Positions 20,336-33,100 of a DNA stretch of 64,000 bases are shown here, piece by piece. This stretch comes from Podaxis mareebaensis (lineage: Eukaryota; Basidiomycota; Agaricomycetes; Agaricales; Agaricaceae): NCBI GenBank assembly GCA_018524725.1, contig JAEUWP010000479.1, forward strand, positions 1-64,000, read 5' to 3'. Each line of letters begins with the position of its first letter. Within the stretch, counting starts at the first letter, position 1. The position numbers and the translations under genes were made by a program. The notes under the pieces are model-generated. The model was not told the origin of the DNA. It worked only from the letters and a program-made list of their open reading frames with translations, and ran no database searches.

Positions 20336-21868
20336 TTAAAGCCTTGCCTCAGTCACGAAACTGACGCCCTGTGGAAAACACGTTATCATCTCGGAATACC
20401 CGTTTGGAAAGCCGATGACTTACAGCGGCAATATTCTTGATCAGTTCCGGGATAGCGGCCTTGACGAGCTTTTTCTCGGTCTCAGTGATCTGACCCAGAG
20501 GGTTGATCTTAACGACACCCTCCGGCTATTCACACAAGCGTGTATTAGAACGAGACATCACACCAAGCTCCAAGATGAACATACCCCAAGCTCAACGTTG
20601 GAAGAGAAGTATGCCACCTCCTCGCCGAGCTCCTTGGTAAGGAGGGCCGCGCCCTGAGGATCAGCGGCAAGGCTGACGTAGGTAGGGGCAACGAGACCCT
20701 TCTCACCCTTGAGAGCTCTCAGGACCTTGCTTGCGAACTCTGCGCCGGCATAGGCCATTGACAAAGTAGCGGAACCAGCACCCTGCTTGGCCTGCACGAC
20801 CTCATCACCACCGAACTGGATGCGCTTCACGAGAGCCTCATAGTCCCCGGTCGAAAGACTCGAGGGCAAGGGGTGAGAAGATTGAGAAAGGAGGGGAACG
20901 ATCTAAGGGGAAAGAAATCTTCAGCCCAACGCCCGCCGAAAGTTCACAAACCAATACTCACGGTAACGCCGCTGTGACCACCGACGACAGGGACAACGAC
21001 ATCCTTGGCCAAGCCGAGATTACCGTGCTTCTCCGCGACGAAGGTCGATGCACGGACGACATCAAGAGTAGTGACACCAAAGACCCTTCCCAAAAACTGT
21101 GTCAAAAACCGCGGAAATGAAATGGAGGTCTGGGGAAGATCAACCTACCGTTTGGGGTCGAAGACGCCATGCTTCTTGAGGGTCTCAGCGACGATGGGTA
21201 CAGTGGAGTTAACGGGGTTAGAGATAACGAGAACGAAGGCTTTGGGGCATACGGTCGCGACGCCGGTGGCGAGATCCCTGACAATAGAAGCATTTTTCTG
21301 AGTGATATCAGTGTGTCAACAACAATCGGACGAGAGGGAATTGCGAGTACCTGGAACAAATCGTCTCTGTGGTTGTCACCGCCATATCTTGAGCGCTTAT
21401 ACATCTTCAACGATATCATGAAGCCATTACCTTGTCATCTGGTTGTAGGCGCCAGTAGGTCAGCTCAACGCTTGGAGGAAATCAATAACAAAATACGCAC
21501 GCCAGGCTTGCGGGGTAAGCCAGCAGGAATGACAACGACGTCTGCTCCCTTCAATGTTTTGGCAAGACCGTCATTATCAGGCAAATATCCTTCGACTTTG
21601 GCTGGGGTTGAGATGTGCGAGAGGTCGGCAGCAACACCAGGCGTGGCGACGATATCATAAAGACCGAGCTATAAGCACAGTCTCTTAGCATATATTCACA
21701 GCACAGTGTGGTTGCAGACGTGATATACCTCGTCGACCAGGGGGTTAGCCTTCAAGAGAAGGGACAGGGGTTGACCAATACCACCTACACCGCCATGAGG
21801 CTATGCAAACGGATCGGCGCATCTGAAAACGACGTACCGGCAGCACCAAGAACGACAGCCTTGACCAT
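20336..21868 (-). CDS. mdh: NAD-malate dehydrogenase, cytosolic type (334 aa)
   Basis: This enzyme interconverts malate and oxaloacetate with NAD. Ten exons splice to 334 residues, the normal family length: 21838-21868, 21729-21784, 21501-21668, 21431-21438, 21351-21366, 21149-21297, 20962-21085, 20585-20902, 20424-20525 and 20336-20368. The N terminus is [20 protein letters not shown], the Rossmann nucleotide loop with no mitochondrial presequence, so it is probably cytosolic. The active-site loop PRKPGMTRDDLF, the NPVNSTVPI segment and the catalytic GGHSGVT motif are present. Exons 4 and 5 are only 8 and 16 nt and encode MTRDDLFQ. All introns are 50-75 bp with GT-AG ends. The gene looks intact. 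Confidence 0.95.
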
Positions 21869-24800
21869 TGTGTGTGGATGCGAGTAGATGGGAGAGGAAG
21901 GAAGAATGTAGGTGACAACGGTAAGCGGACGCGGCGGGTCGACGTATATCTTTGCGTGATAACACGCACGTGATTGGGCATTCCTTGTCCGGCCCTCAGT
22001 CCAAGTTCTTTCCATCTCTCACAGCACATAATCGGCTCCATGCGAGAAGTTGAATACCAACGCTTATCTGCTATCGATCCTAACCTATTACTTGGACTTG
22101 CAAACATTTCCAAGGATTTGCTACCCATCGATCCCTCATACTTTCATATTCGCATGGTCCGCTGCTACGTCTTCTGTCGATCGTTATGCGGAGAGGAGTC
22201 ATTGACGTCCAAGCCAAAGTCAGGAGGTCCTGAAAAGTCAAATGGCCCGGGAGGCGCGCCGGCCTCCTTCCTCTACACGTGATACTAAGCACCTCATGGT
22301 TAATTCCTCTGGCCTTCCGGTATTTATCTGGCAGCTATAAAATAAACTTGTGCGATGCGAATTTTGCCGGCTGCTCAGATGTTGCCGTTTCTGTCTTCTG
22401 AACAGACTTCTATATAAAACTCTTATACAACACTTCGAACCCTATATTGACGGCTCACCTTGGATGTTAACCAACCCGATGATGTTCGCGATATTGACCC
22501 CTCGGCGTTCTGCTCCATTCATGATTGCGGACTCCAGCAACAAACGCTCAAGCGGACACTAACCACTCCTTTTAAACACGGACTTTCCCCGCTCTCGAGC
22601 GGCCCCTGAACCTTCCTGGCGACCGCAATGAAGTCCCAACGGATCCGATCAAATATACTCAATTACATAGTCAACGGAACAACAAGCGTCATTTACTACG
22701 ATCAAGAAGGAAAACCAAAAGGCTCGGAAGCGTTTGGTCACGGCTCCGGCTCGGCGACCGCTGGGCGCTGACGCCGGAACGTAAGGATTCAGCAGTTTCA
22801 ACCAAGCTTTCAGATACCGAATGTACACTCCCACTTCACGTTAGAGTGGAACACCATTACGAAGAGCTGGCTCCAAGGCACTGCTGGAAACCAATAGAAT
22901 GTTTGTCGTAGCCATATACACTGATATCGTTTAGGTAAGCCTGGTCGTTAATATTCAAGTGCCTCAGACCTCAGGTTTGGCACGAATCATACGTGGAAGC
23001 GACGAGCGAAGCCGAAGCTGACGTTACAGAAGAATGGCATTGCGGAAGCGATCTGGCAACAAAGCTGTAGTAGTACCGAAACCTGTGTATGCATGCGTGG
23101 TTATTGCCGGCTGCGTCTTACTCAGTTACCACAGGTTCATCATGATGACCTTGCCAGATACTCGCCTTGGATTGCATAGGTTCAAGCTGTGTAGGCTCCC
23201 TTCACTTCCCTCAGACCCTTCCCTTGGCCACTATATCCAAGATCTTCTTCCTCAATAATTGAGGCATTTGTTTCGTATCCTGTACCTCATAAACGACCCG
23301 TTCAATGGAGACCCTATCTATTTCATTAGTCGTGTCCTTGTTGATTGTCAAATGAAGTTTATGTGATGTACTCAAAAGATAGGATCATGAGTTACGCATA
23401 ACTCCGCCCCATGAGGCAAACCAGGCAAACCAGCAAAACCTGGCAAAACACTCTAAATTTGAAATTCGAAGATATCGAGGGAGCCAAGTGGCTTCGACAA
23501 ACGAACGCCATAAGTATGGAAAATCGACACAATCAACCGCCCACATTGCAATCAGCCTCCAGCGGAAAGCCCACGCTGCATTCGTACCGCAACCCGAGTC
23601 CAGGAACGTCCCACAAGCGCAGTATTGTTCATTATTGATGGAGCCAGGAGCAGGAGAGACCGAAAACCGGAGGGCTACTCTGGAGGTTGACGGAAGCAAG
23701 ACGGACGGTGTACCGGCGCCTGTCGGTCCATCGCCCTCAATGTCAAAATCGGTTTTCCAGAAATCTTCCGAAAGTAGTGATTCTCCCTTGGTTCGTTTAC
23801 CTCCTTTGACAAATTTACGGAACAGGAAAAAGCCTTCTCCCTCCCTTTCGTCATTGGAATAACATCACTCATGCGTCAATAGTTGACCGTGGTGTACAGA
23901 CCCATGTTACCAGTCAAGAGATACACCCGTCTTCACGCTTGGAGTCCGAGGACTCGAACAATATTGAGGGCCTTTCCGTGAGGGTAAACTTCTGGCGATA
24001 GTATGGAAGCCCTCTGGCTGAGCCGTTCCATCCGATGATGTTGCCCACGAATTAGGCTACCGTAGACACCTAAAAACTTCCCTCGAATCTGGCTCCCCTG
24101 CATTTGGCGACGATGTACTCAACGCCACGGTCACCCAGGACCTCTCCGCCAAGCTCCGGCTACAGCAGCAATAGAATGGCTCGCTCTGGCAATTGTTTCT
24201 TCAATGCGAGCAAAGCACGTACGAGCTGATGCAGTCGCGCATCACCGCACACAATCTCATACATTCCCTCCGACCAGGACGCAAACCTCGTTCCCATAAT
24301 CCCCGTTTACCCCAGATGCGTCAGAGGAATCGAGCAGAGCTCTTACCGGAGGAGTATGAAATCACAAGACGAGTCTATCGTTGAGCACGTACAACAGACA
24401 GAGCAGGATGATGTCATAGTTCCTTCAAACTTCCCCGTTTTATGACATCGCTGCACCCTGCCTCTGACCTGTCAGAAGTCTAGTCAACAGAAGGACGTCA
24501 CTCACCCAGTCGCACCACCCACTGCCGCTCTACACCTCTGTTCTCTAGAATCCCACAGCTCCAAACCGCATCGCGATCGACTCATCCATAATTATGTCCC
24601 CAGACCGTCCGTCCAGTCCCGGCATCCCGGCCGGAGGGTTCCGGCAAACCAACCACCCGAACCACTCGCCATTCAACGCCTGAAAAAATGTCTGGGTAAC
24701 AGCGGAAAAATGGAAAGGACGTAACAGGTATTTGATTTGCATCTCCAAGCCTGCCAGGATTTTCTTCCCACACCTTAGGACCCTCTAGCCTGTCGACCCG

Positions 24801-27800
24801 ATTTGCTTAATTGTCATTGTCAAGTGGCACGAGGAGCAATTTGGATTTGGATTTTCATGGTCGTGCAGATGATTGGTTGGGTGAATCTATACCCACCGAC
24901 CGGATTGCTCTATCACCATCAGTCATTTCATCGACATCGATAGATAAACGGTACCGATGAGCAGCGGTTAATCGTGGTCAGGGAACTGTCTATCCTCGGG
25001 GGATTCTGTCGGTCTCTTGTCATCGACGCGGGAGTTGAGAAGGTTCCAGAGGGTGGTGATACATTTCAATATATCGCGGAGGAATTTTATACTGCCTTCT
25101 GCTGGAAACATAGACGCTAAGCAATTGTGAAAGACTGGCCGATCCTGTCGTAGCGAGCTTCATTCCCCCAGGTTGCGTCATAGAGCACTCAGTGCTACAA
25201 GCATTTTACCCCAACCCCTCCTATGAGCTCGGAAGAGCTCCATCGTCGATCTTTCCATCTGTAGGTGTTACGAGGTTCAAACAACCGAGCACCAAGGTTT
25301 TCCCCCACGTCGACTATTACCACCGCCAAGCATCCTCAGATAGTGCTGTGATAACTCCCTTTAGTAGCAATGCCATTCGAAAACGCGCAGGTCACCTGGC
25401 CAGCAGCCACCCAATCCAAGCTGTAACTGGGAGGCACCTGACATGAGTAATACTAAACGTTAACCGTTAACCAATACGGAAGCGGTGTATTGAATTCGGA
25501 ACCTAATCCTCTTCAAGGAGTCTCTGATGGTCTATCAGATCAAGTTACACAAGTATTCAATTCATGCAAGACTAACGTTGATCTTCCCTCTGGACCAGGT
25601 TCTTTGACTTTCAATACCGACCCTTGTGCTCACGCTTCTTTATAGTCCGAAGTTTCCCAGATCGTTGCTCGATCATACCTTCGAAGGAGAATTTCTCCCT
25701 TGCACGTTAGATACGTCTCGGCTTGATACTAGAAGAAGATTGGTAGCTTTTCGGACCGATCGCCAGAGCGACAGTCTGTCCAAAATTCACGAGGGGGTGA
25801 TTTAAGAAATCACAGGCCGATTTTTGGGGCTCCTTCCAGTGAAGTCACTTGAGAGAAGAGCGGGTTTTAGACCTTCCGTTTCCCAGGACTCAAATCGGCA
25901 TCGTACAATAATCTTATCAGCGTAGCCTGAGGCCGATCTAGCAGAGAATAGATAGAGAAATGCCCATGTCGATGGATTGAAAGAGGTGGTCCAGAACGGG
26001 CCGAAAAGCTTGTGGGAAGGTTCGAAGCGTGAACGGGGACTTGTGAAATGCCACCGTCCATCACTGTCCTCGCCGTCAATGGTGCCTCTGCCGAAAGAAA
26101 GAAAAAAGGTGAAGTTGATCTGATTTGTGGCATTGCATCCGAAATCGATAGTCCCTATCCGCCGAACAGGCTTACACAACGCCATCAAGTGTATGACTCC
26201 TGTTTAGTCTGCGGTGGGATAATGGAGCGCAGGACCTGGCAGAACCCGGATCAACATGCTGCCATGCCAGCGCCTCAGGCCAAAGCATGGTAAAGGGCTG
26301 TTGGATGGAGGATTGATTACTTACTAAACCTATAACATCCGCATTTCCAGTGAGCACCGTCGGAATATACACTTGAACATGAACTCGACTCCTCGGGGCC
26401 CGAAATTGTTGACAAGAGGGTTCTGTGGAGTCCCTCGAAGTCCCATAATTGCACGCATTAATGTCATGTTCCACTGAAAAACACAAGTCAGACTCGTGTA
26501 GAACATGATGAGGAAGGACCACCAGCCACGCGGCCATCCCGAAACGATCACCAATCCATACCACCAGGCATGCACAGTCGTACACGTTGTTCACCGCAGG
26601 CCACCCGAGTGATACACACAGCCTGACGATCATCCTAATCTCGTTGCAGTGACTTCCTGCAATGCTGCTACGGTTGCCGCATACAACTCAAACCGCGGGC
26701 CATCGGCATAACCTAACGGGTGTCTCAAAACCTTGAACGCCAGAAATTTCCAGAATCCAAGAGCCGTTTTTCCGGAACAAGAACGGAGACGAACGAGACA
26801 GAACATTGTGATAGAGAGGCCCGCAAAGGTACACCCGAGTAGAATGTCCCTTAGCCTAAGGACGCATATTATCGACAACCGAGAAATTCGAGCGAGTCCG
26901 AGTCAATTGATTCCCGCCCACCTCTTCCCACTTCTGTCGCCTTTTTCTCTAGCAGAACACTGCACGGGTTTAATGATCTTCAACTCCTTCGGGGTAGTTT
27001 CCTCTTGTGGTCGAAAATGTTACCCTGGCCTTCGCTACAACACGATATGCGAGATTGTGTGAATTCGCAATTTACAGCGGATCCGGAGTCCAAGAGATCA
27101 CAGTCAGTCGCCCACCGACCACCACAGGTAGATATCTATGTCCTTACCCCTCCAAGCCAAACTCGCTTTCGCTAAAGTGTGAGTACGAGTACACGGGTAA
27201 GTTTGCAAACAACGAAGGTACCCTGAAACACAGTGGCGCGTGTCTTGAAGCCCGCCAAACGCTAAGCCCGAGCGGGTATCATAGATTTTATGATTACCAG
27301 AGCTGCTGCACACGGTTCGGACTCGCCAATGTCGACGCTGACTGATACACCAAGGTCCCCAGATGAGGGTGATTGGCAGAGTGTTTCCGCTGGGCATATT
27401 CGCATTTTCGCTAATTGCCCGGTCGAGCTGCTTCCAAACTCCCACTGTCATTACTTCCTCCTCGGTGCGGGGCGTTCGAGTATCTTCTACGGCCTCCGGT
27501 GGCATTCTGATTTTCTCTGCTTTACTTGGCATTCGTTTCAAATAAGCACTTGTTAGCTGTGCCTCGTGTTTTATCTACGACCCCTCCAAACTCACTTGGC
27601 AAAGCTAGAAGTGCTAGAAGTCAGAGTGTCATAAGCATTAATAGAGTAAAGCTGCGCTTCAATCTAATTATACTTACGGCTGCCAAGCCAAGGCGGAGGT
27701 ATTGCCACAGAAGCTCAATCAGAGTAGAGTATTTATGACTGGTTACGGGTAGAAAAAGTTCTGTTTGACACCGGAGTGAGCGGATCATGGTATATATGTG

Positions 27801-29378
27801 TGCATTATGCCCAGCCGCTGAGTCGAGTTTACGTTATGTACTACTATTCTTCCCCCCGCTCAGGCGCTGCGGAACGAAGTCTACAAGAGTAACAACGCCG
27901 AGCCGAGCTGAGAAACCTAGGTGCAAACCCGAAAGAGACGACTCAGGCTTCTGCAGCACCTCCTATCTCTCAATTCCCACAAGAAGTAATACTAATCACT
28001 CGTTAGCTGTTCGGCCAACGATAAGGGGTCTACATCACTTCCCATCGTCTGAGTGACCGAACGACCGGGACTTCCGCTTCCATGAGCACAGTCATAGTAA
28101 AAATACATCCGGCATATGTCAATACCGTGGCGGGAAGTTCATTTGCCGTCCCAATTTCCACAGTGGCTTCTGGTCTCAGGGCACCCTATTCGCCATCTTC
28201 ATGAAGCTCTCAAAGGTTGGGACATCATGTATGATGCATCAATGACCAAGACAGATGCGTATCTCTCCAAAGGGTCTAATTCGAATCCGAACGACCGACG
28301 AGTTCGTACACTATTCACACTACAGTCACAATCACATCACTGCCGCATGTGCTCCGACGCCGCAGAAATGTTCGAGCACCACGGAACTGTCCATATCTCT
28401 ATATCACTACCCCAGTACCTTTCGCATTCCGCACGGAGACTACGGAAACTGAAGATTGACACGGAAAAAGGGACTGAAGATCATCTCATCGTATCATATG
28501 CGCGTATTTCGCGCATTTGGGGCCTGAATGATAACTTTATGCAGACTTAAGCGAGACCCTGTCCTTGGTATAAGAGTTGATGACTGAATGCCTCGTTAAA
28601 TCTATACAACTTCCATTCATGAGCATCATCTGCGTCTAATGAGCTTGGAGATGGAAAATTCGTTATAAAGGCGGTTCCAAGTCCAAGTCCAGAGAGTTCC
28701 AGGCGGAGGAACTCGACCCCACCCAATGGACAACCGGGTGGTCCGCCTACTTCATATTGATTGATGATCCCCAGGCAATTGACGTCGTGAGACGAACCTC
28801 ATCGACATCGCTGCTACTTTTGCGATTGGTTTCGACGGGTGTGTTTCCTGATCGTCTTCCACATGCTCAAAGATGTACAACTGATTACGATCCAAGAAAA
28901 TTCATCTATTGCCAAAATGTGTGCATGACTGGAAGTGGTATGACTGATGGTACATGGAAAGGGGCTCGATATATAATACTAGCAATTGTCCCGTTAAGAA
29001 AGATGTGGGTTCTAAACCCACGGAACGAAGCGGAAGGTGTTGCGTATGGGGGATGGGGAGAGACAAAGGTGTCAAGGTCAACAATAAATAAGATAGGGTG
29101 ATTGTTGATGATACAAGCGTGTGGTAAGAGAACAAGCAAGTCATATGCAATGGTGGTGATTGGTGATTGGGAGGTGCCTTTTCCGTATTACGCAGCAATA
29201 GACTAGGCGTAACCGTGAAATCATGAAGAAAATATCCGTGACATGAGAAACCGTCCGGTGAAAACAGTGTCAGAGGGATCAATCGTCTATAACAAGACTG
29301 GAGACGATGGCGCAGACAAGACAAAGCCCATTTTGAAACACCAGGGAGCCCGATAAAAATCCGAAGATGGTGGTGCGC
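21869..29378. other. 7.5-kb stretch, no gene supported
   Basis: Base composition and CpG content look like unique DNA, not like the transposon block. Only short frames occur, and none continues through plausible introns into a family I recognise. Hydrophobic minus-strand frames at 26330-26575 and 26630-26878 might be remains of a membrane-protein gene. I saw no tRNA, long repeat or transposon. Confidence 0.5.
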
Positions 29379-30104
29379 TCAGAAACCTCCAAGGCAGCCG
29401 TCATCGCGAAGGGCGAAACTTGAGAATGAATCGCATAATGAGAGCGACGGGCTGAATGTCGACGAAGATGTCGACGATTTGCGACGGGGAGTGGTAGCCT
29501 CCTCCTCATCCATGTCAGCAGTGCTGTTTCGCACTCGATTGTGATCGCGAGAGGCATCGTTTCTTCGCTCCTTACGGCGTCTAGGCTTCTCCACACGCGC
29601 GTCCTCCTCACTCGAGGAGTAATAAGGATGTGAGGGAGCGTATGGGAGGAAGGAAAGGAGGTTTGGGGCACCATCTGAAGCCTTGAGGCCGTGTGATGTG
29701 GAAGGGCCAAAGAAGAACTCCTGGTTCTCCAGGTATGGGCTTGGGAAGCCATCAGACTCATCAGATTCTGAAGAGAGATCTGGAATGAGAGAAGGTATGG
29801 ATGGAATGGTAGATGATGAATCATTGAGTGCCCGAGGATGTAGACCGCGACTCGACTTGGACGAGGACCTCTTACGCAGAGGCGATGGTGAGGGAGGGTC
29901 CTCAAGGACATATGTACGGCCTCCGCGTTCTGGGAGAGCACAGACATTCGGTGCTACGACGATAGGAGAACGGTCGTAGGCGGCGGAGGAGTGGGCAACG
30001 AAGGTGCGAGTGAGGGCAGGAGAGGGAGGAAAGTGGACAACATGTTTCTCAGCAGAAGGGGTAGAGGTTGAACGTTTGAGAATGGGTCTGGGAGCGTTCT
30101 GCAT
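29379..30104 (-). CDS. Ser/Pro-rich protein with PP1-docking-like motif (241 aa)
   Basis: I do not recognise a named family. The frame gives 241 residues without introns from the ATG at 30104. An earlier in-frame start at 30317 would add 71 residues of poor composition. The N terminus reads RPILKRSTSTP and then KHVVHF, which matches the protein phosphatase 1 docking pattern [RK]-x(0,1)-V-x-F. A conserved-looking AHSSAAYDRSPIVV segment follows. The rest is rich in Ser, Pro, Glu and Arg, with SSSEEDARVEKPRRRKERR and a serine-rich end, so it is mostly disordered. The long frame, the ordered motifs and the upstream C/T-rich tract support a real gene; function is inference only. Confidence 0.65.
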   Translation of the reverse strand: MQNAPRPILKRSTSTPSAEKHVVHFPPSPALTRTFVAHSSAAYDRSPIVVAPNVCALPERGGRTYVLEDPPSPSPLRKRSSSKSSRGLHPRALNDSSSTIPSIPSLIPDLSSESDESDGFPSPYLENQEFFFGPSTSHGLKASDGAPNLLSFLPYAPSHPYYSSSEEDARVEKPRRRKERRNDASRDHNRVRNSTADMDEEEATTPRRKSSTSSSTFSPSLSLCDSFSSFALRDDGCLGGF

Positions 30105-33100
30105 GGTTTGGCTGAGGATATGAGGAGACGAGGAGCATTGTTGCATACGAACAAGGGGATTAAAAGCAAGAGCGAAGGGCAAACAACACATAAATACAAC
30201 CTGTCCAGTTTGCTGCTTGTTTCTCCATGTTTGGTCGACCCTTCCGAACCACCTCTCTGGTTGGCCTGGCACTCTCCGTCCGGCACCTCCGTCCGTCCTC
30301 CGCATCCGCTCCCGCAATCGCCGGCCATCCCTCCCGGTATTGTCCCTGTGTCAAGAAGCACATCCAGATCTTGTCACCCATGTCCCCGGCTGAGCACCAT
30401 CCCCGCGTGTCTCTTCCCTCTCAGAGCTCTCGCACTCCTGCACTCCTGCACCTGCGACGCTCTCGCCGGATCGCCACCCGCACTGTGCGAGGCGCCTTCC
30501 ACACTGCCTTCTGGAATGACATGCCATCTACGCAATTGATCTTTCGGAGACAATCTCCCTATCAAATCTCGCTCTTGATCTGTGCTTCCTGCCTCTTTCA
30601 GCGATCCTAGTTTGGGCGTGTCATTTGATCCTCCGATGGGTGGCCCTTGTGGTCGTCCTCTGTAATCTCCCAACCTCGCTAATCGCTCAGAATCTTCCTC
30701 ACTTTCTCCCTCCTCTTCTCATCTTCTTCCCATACGTACGCCAAGAACTATCCCCGGACGCTCTTGCTTCCCCTCCTCCCCTCACATATGCGTCCGTCTA
30801 CTATATAGTGTATATCACCTTCTCCCATGAATCTACGTCTGTGGCTTCCTACATCGTCAAAAAAATTACGCTTCTCTTCTCACGCAAGGCCTGCCTTTTT
30901 CCTCGCGCTCTGTCCCGATACCCACTCCTCTGGCCGCTCATCAAACCCACCCATGTCGATGCAAGGATTATATCATTATTGTCACCTGTGTTTGTCCGAC
31001 GACGAAGCACTTCGAAGACCAAAACACCCACTCAACCACCTACCTGTACGTTAGGGAGGCCAACCATGATGTGTCTATCTTTATCTCTGTCACATATTCC
31101 CAAACACCTCCGTCTCGGACGGCAGTGGGCGTCATACTCCATCGCCAACGCTCGCCGCCCGCTTCCCAACAATCCCCCAATCATTCCATATTTCCATGAG
31201 TCAACGCCGCACCCTGTGGAAAGGACACCACCAAGATGATCAGTCCGTTTCTTTATGTCCGGCCCTTAGTTTCGCCGTTTGGGAACTGTCCAACAGACTC
31301 TTCTTCGAACTTCTGTGTCGTCTGATGGCCGTTGCCTTTCTCCGATAGCTGTGTTCAAACCTGATGCCATGGATGTTTTCCTGAATGCGAAGCTCTACCG
31401 TCGGTCAATGGTACGATGCCGACGGATCGATATGTCATGATGGTTTGCAATCTTCCTCGACGTCGTGTTCACTCTCGTGTTTTCATTTCAAGGTGACCCT
31501 TCTTCAAACTAGCCTCGTATCTGGTACTATACGCACTTTCTTAATGCATAATTTGGCTATAAATACCTTGTCTCATCTGCGGCAAACGAGGAGATATTCG
31601 AGGCACCACTTCAATGAGTGCCGTCAGTCCCTTGGTCCCTGTTTTCCCTGTTCTTCCGGCCGCCTCACCGACTCCTTCCCAGAAAACTTCGCTGGCCTCC
31701 CTACATGCTTTATGTTCCATGCTGATTCATGATTCATGTAACTCAGGTCCAACAGGTGCAAGACTACTGCGTGGATGGAGCCTCAAATTATGCCGCCCAT
31801 ACAAGCTTGAGGCTGAGACTCGGGGAGTGTTTCTTGGCATCTTCTACAACACGAAACAGTAGTCGCACCACCTGCGCACTCTCAACTTCTTCTTTCTTTC
31901 CTTGTGTGTTCCGTATCCTTGTGATTGGCCCCTGGCATATGACGTCTTTTCCCCAAGTACAACCTTCCGCCACTGGCCTACGTTCAGGGAGCGAAATTTC
32001 AAATGTCAATCGTCCGATATGTTAGGGCTGACCTCCTACGGGTGGTCATCTGAACAGTTCAGCAAACCTGCATTACTCAAATTCATACTTAGGACCAAAT
32101 GACTGCTAGCGGAGTCGGAATGGTATGTGGCTTTTGGAACTCAGCGACGTCGATCTCGGGCGAGGAAACTAATGCGGAGGCGTTTAATAGATTATCCAGG
32201 CAAGTGGTAGTTGCTATAACAAGATATGATCTACTTGGCCTTGTGGTGTATCATCAACGTTGCAACTGCACCTGACCATAGCAGCAGCAAATCGGGCGAT
32301 CGTCGCAGTCGCCGAGCACAATGATTGTCGATATACACGGTTAGTAGCGTCCTATCTCTCCCAAATGTGCGCTTGAGTCAGTTCGGCCGCCATGCTGTGG
32401 CGCAATTTCGGTCGGGAGAAAGAGTGGATGACAGCATTGGACAAAGTATTCTCTATGACCAATAAACAACAATACCATTCCACCTAGACGGCCGGAATGA
32501 CGGAAATAACTATGACGTCGCAAAGAGGCTGCGGACAGCTTCAGAATCGGGAGGACAAGGGATAGGCCCCGCTTCCTCACGATCCATTCTTACATTTTTC
32601 ATCGCACAGGGCGGCCAAAGGCAATGAAACATAAAGGGCAGGACGCACGTACCATTGGTTACGCAAAGCTTCTGAACCCTGCGCGAGAATCTGATGGGCT
32701 GAATGACCCCGCCACTGAACCTGGTCGTGACCACCGAGACCCTAACAGTACAGCAATGCCTGTATCAATCGGAGGCGATGGTGGCCACTGTGCCGGTGCG
32801 GGGCCACCTCAGTCCACACATACACGCTGTGAGCTTATCTTGCATCATCCATCGCGTCGCCAATATCCCCCAATCCATACATAGTCGATAACGGGCTTCT
32901 TCCATTCACTTCATATAGTCTAAACTGTAACCACAACCGCATCGAGCCTCCTGAGGCCCCGCGTAGCAGATCACCGGGATGGGAACGATTGGGCGCTACG
33001 CACGCTTCGTCTTCGCCAAAGTACCTTTCTAAGTATAAATCCCTCAACTCCACTATGCTGGAGAATAGAACATACGGATTAAAGATAAGTCGGAGGGCCA

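Noticed and set aside
26330..26878. Hydrophobic minus-strand frames that might be exons of a membrane protein
   Set aside because: I could not join them in frame through plausible introns, and they match no family I recognise.
28260..28300. tRNA-like TTCGAATCC stretch
   Set aside because: No acceptor, D or anticodon stem could be formed around it.
30625..31239. Plus-strand frame of 204 codons starting MILRWVALVVVLC
   Set aside because: It lies in the C/T-rich upstream tract of the 29,379-30,104 gene, its composition follows that skew, and it has no motif or splice context.
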